Assembly (NCBI GenBank): GCA_030549335.1
Contig: JAUKPH010000017.1
Coordinates: 9,447,501 to 9,511,500, forward strand
From: Pontederia crassipes
Taxonomy: Eukaryota; Streptophyta; Magnoliopsida; Commelinales; Pontederiaceae
Direction: 5' to 3'
DNA length: 64,000 nt
Made by a program: the position numbers and the translations under genes. The notes beneath the pieces are model-generated. The model saw nothing but the letters and a program-made list of their open reading frames with translations, did not search any database and was not told the origin of the DNA. This document shows positions 59,801 to 64,000 of the stretch, piece by piece (within the stretch, counting starts at the first letter, position 1; each line of letters opens with the position of its first letter).

Positions 59801-62212
59801 TGGGGGTCTCTTTTCCATTCATTGAACTCTGTTACACAATGCTAGTCGACATGGACTATGAAATGTGCTTAATATGCATGCAATGCTATCCAAAAATTGT
59901 GGTCGAGAAAGTTAAAATTGATGTCCATACTGTCATTACAAGTGGTATTGAATCTAAATGTAGCAGATTATCTATTGGAAACTAAGGGATATCAGAATAG
60001 ATCCCCTATTAGATGTCACATTGTTTACCATCACTTCACAAGTACTAGGAACCTAAAAGGGGTTTTTTCCTGTTGACTAGTATTTAATGAATGCATTAAT
60101 TCTTTTGCCATTTTTTATCTTTACAACGGACATGTATTAAGAGGATATTAGATGCCCTTCAAAGAAGTTCTTTAATTCCCTCAAACAAAGAAGGTTTCAA
60201 ATGCATTAGTAAATAATTCATAGTGTTCTGAATTGTGCGTGTTAAGTGTCTTCTCTCAGCTAGTACCTTTTAGGATAAAACTATAGGTTGTTAGCATCCA
60301 AATTGATATGACTGATAATTTCTTGAACAGGAAACTAAGACCGTAACAGTAATTTCCTTGATTTATGCTGATAATTTTAGTACACTTACTGATCGGTAGT
60401 GAAAGCCATTAAATCCTTCTTTGTTTTTAAAACTTTTTTCTGTAAACTCCAATTTCGCTTATACTTTTGAAAGCTAAAAGAGAATACTAGTGGTTTATGA
60501 TAATTCAGCTATCTTCCTAATTATTGGATTTCTATGCATAGTTTTCTTGTTGATCATTTTATGTTATTTTCAGGGATCTAGCATGGGGCAGTTTTTCAAA
60601 CAGTATTTGGAACCTATCAAGTTAAATGATGTCCATGTAAGTATATTGTTCATTGAAATTGGTGCATGAGTTAAACTCCTACGTCTCAGTTTGAGTTTCC
60701 TTTTTTATCAATCACTTGTTTAGGTGGACTGGAAATCACGTGACCTGGACTACCTAATGGAGGTAAAGCATTTGTCGTTTTCATTTGTTTCTTTTTAATG
60801 CATCAAAGACGAAAGTGCACGTAATCACAATGTATACCTCACGCCGTGATGTATTCATTGACATGCAAAGCATATAGAAACAAAATGCATTCCCCGGGCA
60901 TCTGATAAAACACCTATCTATCTCTTTTTCTGGTATTAACAGGATAAATACTTGAGCCATTTTGCTAAGATGGTATCAGAAGCTAAACCAATTCAGGGAT
61001 CTGATGTCACTCTAAAGGTGCAGAATATTGATTCTGACATAAGAATCCAGTACAATGATCAGGGAGACTTCGAACGCATTGCCCGCCAATTTGGAATATT
61101 TGAAGAATGGAAGGCAACCTCTTTTTTCCTTTGAATTATAGCAGAATTTGGGCATAATTTAACTTAGGACTAAAATCGTCTTTGCCTTCACAACTTTCAG
61201 TATGTCTTTCGCATATTTTAAATTTTTTAATACTGTGCTTTTGTTTTGTTTGTCGTATGATCTATTAGTTCCCTTATGGTAATTTTGAAGTGTAAAAGAC
61301 AAATATGGCATGTTGAACTAGGGCTTCAAGGTTGTATGATTTGAATAACTAAATAGGTGAATAATATAGGTAGCTGCTAGGCACTTGCGTAAAGTGACAT
61401 CCATATGGGAAAAAGAGACGGAAATAGTTAGATGTCAAGCTGATTGTTAACTATCTTGGCCAATGGGGAGATTGGGTAGTTGCTCTGTGAACCCCCCACT
61501 CCCATTGATTTTCTTTTCTGTTTCATTCTATTAGACTTGTGAATCCCTAGCATTAATATTTTATACAACATGGATGCCACACAAATCTGGTATCTATCCT
61601 TTTATCTCACAAAAAAAGATCCTTGACCATACATAACTTATCTTTTAAATTAATCCATTTAAGCAATTTTATGTCATCAGTCTGTCTTCACTCGCATAAT
61701 TGTATATGTATATTGTTATTGATGTCTCAACAAAATGATCGAAAATAGAATAGCTTTGACATATTGTTGATCTGCCCTAAATATCCAGCATACTTACATG
61801 AGTATTCCCGCCAACTTGTGCTGAAAACTTGAAATAAGTACGTAATCTTTAATTATGTTGTTTTCCATAGCTAATTTCTCATATAGGAAGTATTTAATCA
61901 ACTCAGATGATGAAATGTTGACTTCATTAGTTGTATCAACAAACATCGCAATTTAGTCTCTCTGGGATTTATCTTGAAATTTAAGCTAGTGTATTTTTTT
62001 TCATCCTGTGTTATTTTTTCTTTGGTTGTATACCTAATGTGTGCTGCTCGTTTGTTATTAGTCATTTTGTAATCATCAATAATACTTTTTTTCAGGATGG
62101 CATTCCAAGAACAGCATACAAAGGAGTCGTGGTCTTTAGATATAAGGGTCATAAGCGAATATTCCTCGTCTCTCCAGATTCTCTCCGGCTACTTGGAATA
62201 AAGCAATCATGA
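50882..62212 (+). CDS. GNTI (CGL1): Alpha-1,3-mannosyl-glycoprotein 2-beta-N-acetylglucosaminyltransferase (GnT-I), 18 exons, 444 aa
   Basis: This Golgi GT13 enzyme transfers GlcNAc from UDP-GlcNAc to Man5GlcNAc2, the committed step to complex N-glycans. Exons: 50882-50950, 51281-51331, 51668-51755, 52851-52913, 55902-55936, 56025-56101, 56215-56260, 56347-56409, 57951-58017, 58114-58182, 58273-58342, 58440-58501, 58848-58938, 59059-59152, 60574-60636, 60724-60762, 60943-61113, 62096-62212. All phases agree (1335 nt with stop). It is a type II membrane protein: short basic tail, anchor at about residues 8-24 (RILLAIAAASFIYIQ), coiled stem at about 40-102, catalytic domain from 103 (VPVAAVVIMACNRPDYLER). 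The metal/UDP-binding EDD is at 209-211, and WDDW at 286-289 carries the likely catalytic Asp. The length equals that of the Arabidopsis enzyme. The start ATG has good context (aacATGGc). Intron 13 is AT-AC (U12-type) and intron 17 uses a GC donor. Intron 4 is 3 kb and loaded with retroposons. The protein appears intact and functional. Confidence 0.95.
52076..52230 (+). mobile_element. LINE 3'-end relic in GnT-I intron 3
   Basis: The stem-loop ATGACTAC (52176-52183) / GTAGTCAT (52193-52200), followed by an A-rich tail, matches the terminal hairpin of the L1-type copies in EH intron 1. No ORF2 motif remains, and the left limit is a guess. Confidence 0.45.
52989..53196 (-). mobile_element. SINE (Au-like), full length, GnT-I intron 4
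   Basis: A perfect 17-bp target-site duplication TATTAACGAGACCTTTA (52972-52988, 53197-53213) flanks the copy. On the plus strand it starts with (CAA)n and ends 'aaaacataggcggagt'. It has about 20 bp of extra sequence near 53060-53082 compared with other copies. Confidence 0.9.
53500..53771 (+). mobile_element. LINE 3'-end relic in GnT-I intron 4
   Basis: The sequence ends in the hairpin GCTATCC / GGGTAGC (about 53720-53740) and then a poly(A) stretch. A decayed frame upstream (phrase 'ggatacaatgtaacatc') resembles the ORF2 tail. The target duplication was not identified, so the left limit is approximate. Confidence 0.45.
53934..54727. repeat. Tandem duplication in GnT-I intron 4, first copy carrying a SINE
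   Basis: Unit 1 (53934-54418) and unit 2 (54421-54727) both begin 'taaatattatatgtttttt' and share blocks such as 'ttctcttttgttcgatttg', 'gtgtaattcctggctttaaa' and 'cagattacttaataggac', ending 'ttaggagagtcatgtct'. Unit 1 is interrupted by the SINE at 54211-54395. Unit 2 has the same site uninterrupted, plus a small internal gain near 54527-54547. Confidence 0.9.
54211..54395 (-). mobile_element. SINE (Au-like), full length, GnT-I intron 4
   Basis: An 18-bp target-site duplication TTATTTCTTAGGAGAGTC (54193-54210, 54396-54413) flanks it. The structure is the same as in the other copies: (CAA)n at left, 'ataggcggag' at right on the plus strand. Confidence 0.92.
54788..54963 (+). mobile_element. 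SINE (Au-like), full length, sense orientation, GnT-I intron 4
   Basis: This is the only copy in the same direction as its host gene. It starts AACTCCGCCTATG, carries GGTCCCAAGCC (54811-54821), which loosely resembles a pol III B box, and ends in (TTG)n. A 16-bp duplication TATTATTATTATTGAG (54772-54787, 54964-54979) shows that it landed in a (TTA)n tract. Confidence 0.9.
56410..57950. other. GnT-I intron 8, large intron
   Basis: It contains a LINE-type terminal hairpin relic at about 56594-56622 (GGATGATTAGC .. TGGTAGTCATC). A locally more GC-rich segment at 57400-57660 is open on the minus strand for 83 codons without a recognised product. Otherwise it is ordinary AT-rich intron sequence. 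Confidence 0.4.
58939..59058 (+). other. U12-type AT-AC intron (GnT-I intron 13)
   Basis: The intron begins ATATCCTTT at 58939 and ends AC at 59057-59058. A branch-site match TTCCTTGAC lies at 59040-59048, with its adenosine about 11 nt from the 3' end. Exon 13 ends in 'gc' and exon 14 starts 'ttactgggatg', restoring the Ala-Tyr-Trp-Asp-Asp codons without a gap. No GT..AG alternative preserves the protein here. The intron is 120 nt long. Confidence 0.9.
61114..62095 (+). other. GC-AG intron (GnT-I intron 17) with LINE relic
   Basis: Exon 17 ends GAATGGAAG and the intron starts GCAACC; the acceptor is 'tttttcag' at 62095. The join gives EEWKDGIPRTAYKG, the expected family sequence. There is no GT near the boundary. 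Reading through would add six residues and stop. 61400-61620 ends in a hairpin (GGATGCCACACA .. GGTATCTATCC) plus an A-rich tail, like the other LINE 3' ends. Confidence 0.75.
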
Positions 62213-64000
62213 ATTTGATCGTATGATTTAGGGTTTCATTGAGTTATTGTGTCATCCATGAATGGATGGCCAAGGAATGCGGTGTGTCGAGACAACTTGA
62301 AAGCGAGTTGGTAGGTTTTAGAAGCTTGTTTTCCTTGCTGACTCAAGGATAATGCAATGTAACCCTCAACAGTCATCATCATATTATCTTAAGAAGGAAC
62401 GTTGGATCTGAAGAGTTTCTTTTGTACTTCATACTTCATATGTAGCTTCTGTTAGAAGTGTTTGATCTTTGTTGCAGGAATATTCATAAACCTGCGTGTA
62501 ATCATCCCTCGCCTTTAGTTTCATGATTTCCTCTGATGTATCGCATGTTCAGTTGTGCCTCTGACTCTTTGCGTACGTCGATAAAGGCACAATGATAGAA
62601 GCAAGGCTCTGTAGTGGTCACCGGATTATAGAGATGTCTACTTATTAGTGCCAAGTATTTGTGCTTCTTGCTCCTCAATGCATGCTGATTCCAATCCTTA
62701 TTTGGGGACTACAAGTGCACTACTATATTTGCTTGTTCATCTACTTGTGTGGTGATTAAGAAAAAAGAAAGACATGAAATAAATAACAAACAACGAAAAA
62801 AAATTCAAATACAAGGCAATAAATTAGAAGAAATGATTTTCCTTTTCTATGATAATTAGTTGATGTTACTACCAATTGAGAATCCACTTTGTTTTTTTTT
62901 CTTTTCAATTTTAGATTTTGTCTTATTTCTTAAGATGTTCCCATACGCATATAATCTATTTTAGGTTTAGTTTAACTGAGCTTTATTAATTGTATAATGA
63001 TTATGCTTAGACTGCTTTGTAAATAGGAAATCATAAGATTAGCACGTACTCATACATGTACAAGAGGAGCGTTTTCAGAATTATCTTGTTTCAGAACCTG
63101 GCAGACGAAGTTTCACATAATCCTCTAGGTATAATCGAGAAGATGCACTTTTTGAATCAAGCTGTAAACTGTTTTTTCAATCGCTAGTACTCGATATTTG
63201 AAAAGCGATATTGACTACTTCCGTCACACATATTATACACCGGTCCACATCGAGCTCATGGGATTCCAATAGAATTTTTACATTATCAAGGTGTAAACTT
63301 TGTCGATAAAATTATTTCCATCGTGTAAGGTTGGGGAACTAGGTTGAAATCAGTCTCTAGTTCCAAGTAGTTCCCCAAAGTTCAAACATCATGAAATGTG
63401 GGACTAAGTTGCTTGGAATCAGGGTCACGTGATCCTAATTCTAAGACTCCGATTTGGTGGAATCAAAGCACTTTTGTGCAACGCCCCTTTTTTCAACGTG
63501 ACAGCTAATTTTTTTTCTAATTTTTTTCTTATTTTCTCCCCCACACATTTCTCTCATAAAATAAATTATTTATTAAATATAAAATATTCATAATAAAGGA
63601 TTAATATACTATTATTTATTATTTCATTAAAAATTTACTATTTCATTAAATATAATTTATTAAAAAAATGTTTTTTACTTTAAATAATATATTTTTAACA
63701 ACTTTTTCCATAAAAAAATTAATTTATACTTTAATTTATATCAATTGTAATAATCATATTTTATATTTATAACACCTAATTTTTATTCATACAACCACTA
63801 AAATTAATTCATCATATCTATTTTTTTCTATCACATCAATTCTTTGAACACTACGTTTCATTCCATTTATACACATCTTAAATTAATCTGTCAATTCAAT
63901 TATTCACGAGAGAAACTATGATATGTTCTCTTAGAGAACCAAGAACCAAGTACTAAAAAATTATTTGAGTGAGATACCAAGTTGTTTTTTTTTACTAAGA
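62213..64000. other. GnT-I 3' UTR and downstream AT-rich DNA
   Basis: The 3' UTR probably covers the first 250-500 nt. No further gene is seen. 63530-63860 is extremely AT-rich. A short palindrome GTTCTCTTAGAGAAC lies at about 63923. No terminal repeats were recognised. Confidence 0.4.

Noticed and set aside
60952..61134. Reading GnT-I exon 17 through to the stop after EEWKATSFFL as the normal C-terminus
   Set aside because: It would remove the conserved DGIPRTAYKG segment found in frame at 62096. A GC-AG intron explains the data better, although retention as an isoform stays possible.
63334..63400. Imperfect inverted pair around 'ggaactaggttg' and 'agtagttcccc'
   Set aside because: Short and mismatched, with no element ends or repeated copies; within chance for AT-rich flank.

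Overview
This is a stretch of a plant nuclear genome. Two multi-exon genes are embedded in AT-rich DNA full of decayed and recombined transposable elements. Introns follow plant rules (T-rich, GT..AG). The glycosyltransferase recalls the monocot form of its family (my memory of the family, not a search), while coding sequence is only moderately GC-rich, so a non-grass monocot is my best guess. There are no operons, CRISPR arrays or bacterial signals.

Layout. 1-9618: gene-free retrotransposon debris, with one solo LTR (2913-6543) that contains a second, younger solo LTR (4711-6466). 9619-10134: a Mutator-like inverted-repeat element. 10135-10809: promoter and leader. 10810-26005 (+): a complete 14-exon gene for a plant EH1/EH2 (Pan1-like) protein of the TPLATE endocytic complex, 1112 aa. 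26006-50640: 24 kb without a gene, made of MITE, solo LTR, dispersed and tandem repeats and copia/LINE relics. 50882-62212 (+): a complete 18-exon gene for N-acetylglucosaminyltransferase I (GnT-I), 444 aa. 62213-64000: 3' flank.

The two genes do unrelated jobs (clathrin-mediated endocytosis at the plasma membrane; complex N-glycan formation in the Golgi). What links them is retroposition: their introns hold five copies of one SINE family whose 3' end is a (TTG)n tail, four with clear target-site duplications (TSDs), plus several 5'-truncated L1-type LINE tails.

The most unusual item lies in intron 11 of the EH gene. A 1370-bp insert, flanked by a perfect 18-bp direct repeat, carries three exons and two intact introns of a nucleobase-ascorbate transporter gene on the minus strand and ends exactly in the SINE tail. 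It looks like a LINE-machinery retrocopy of an unspliced transcript primed from an intronic SINE. Other points of note are an AT-AC U12-type intron and a GC-AG intron in GnT-I, a coding minisatellite in the EH protein tail, and a SINE insertion whose empty site survives in a neighbouring tandem duplicate.
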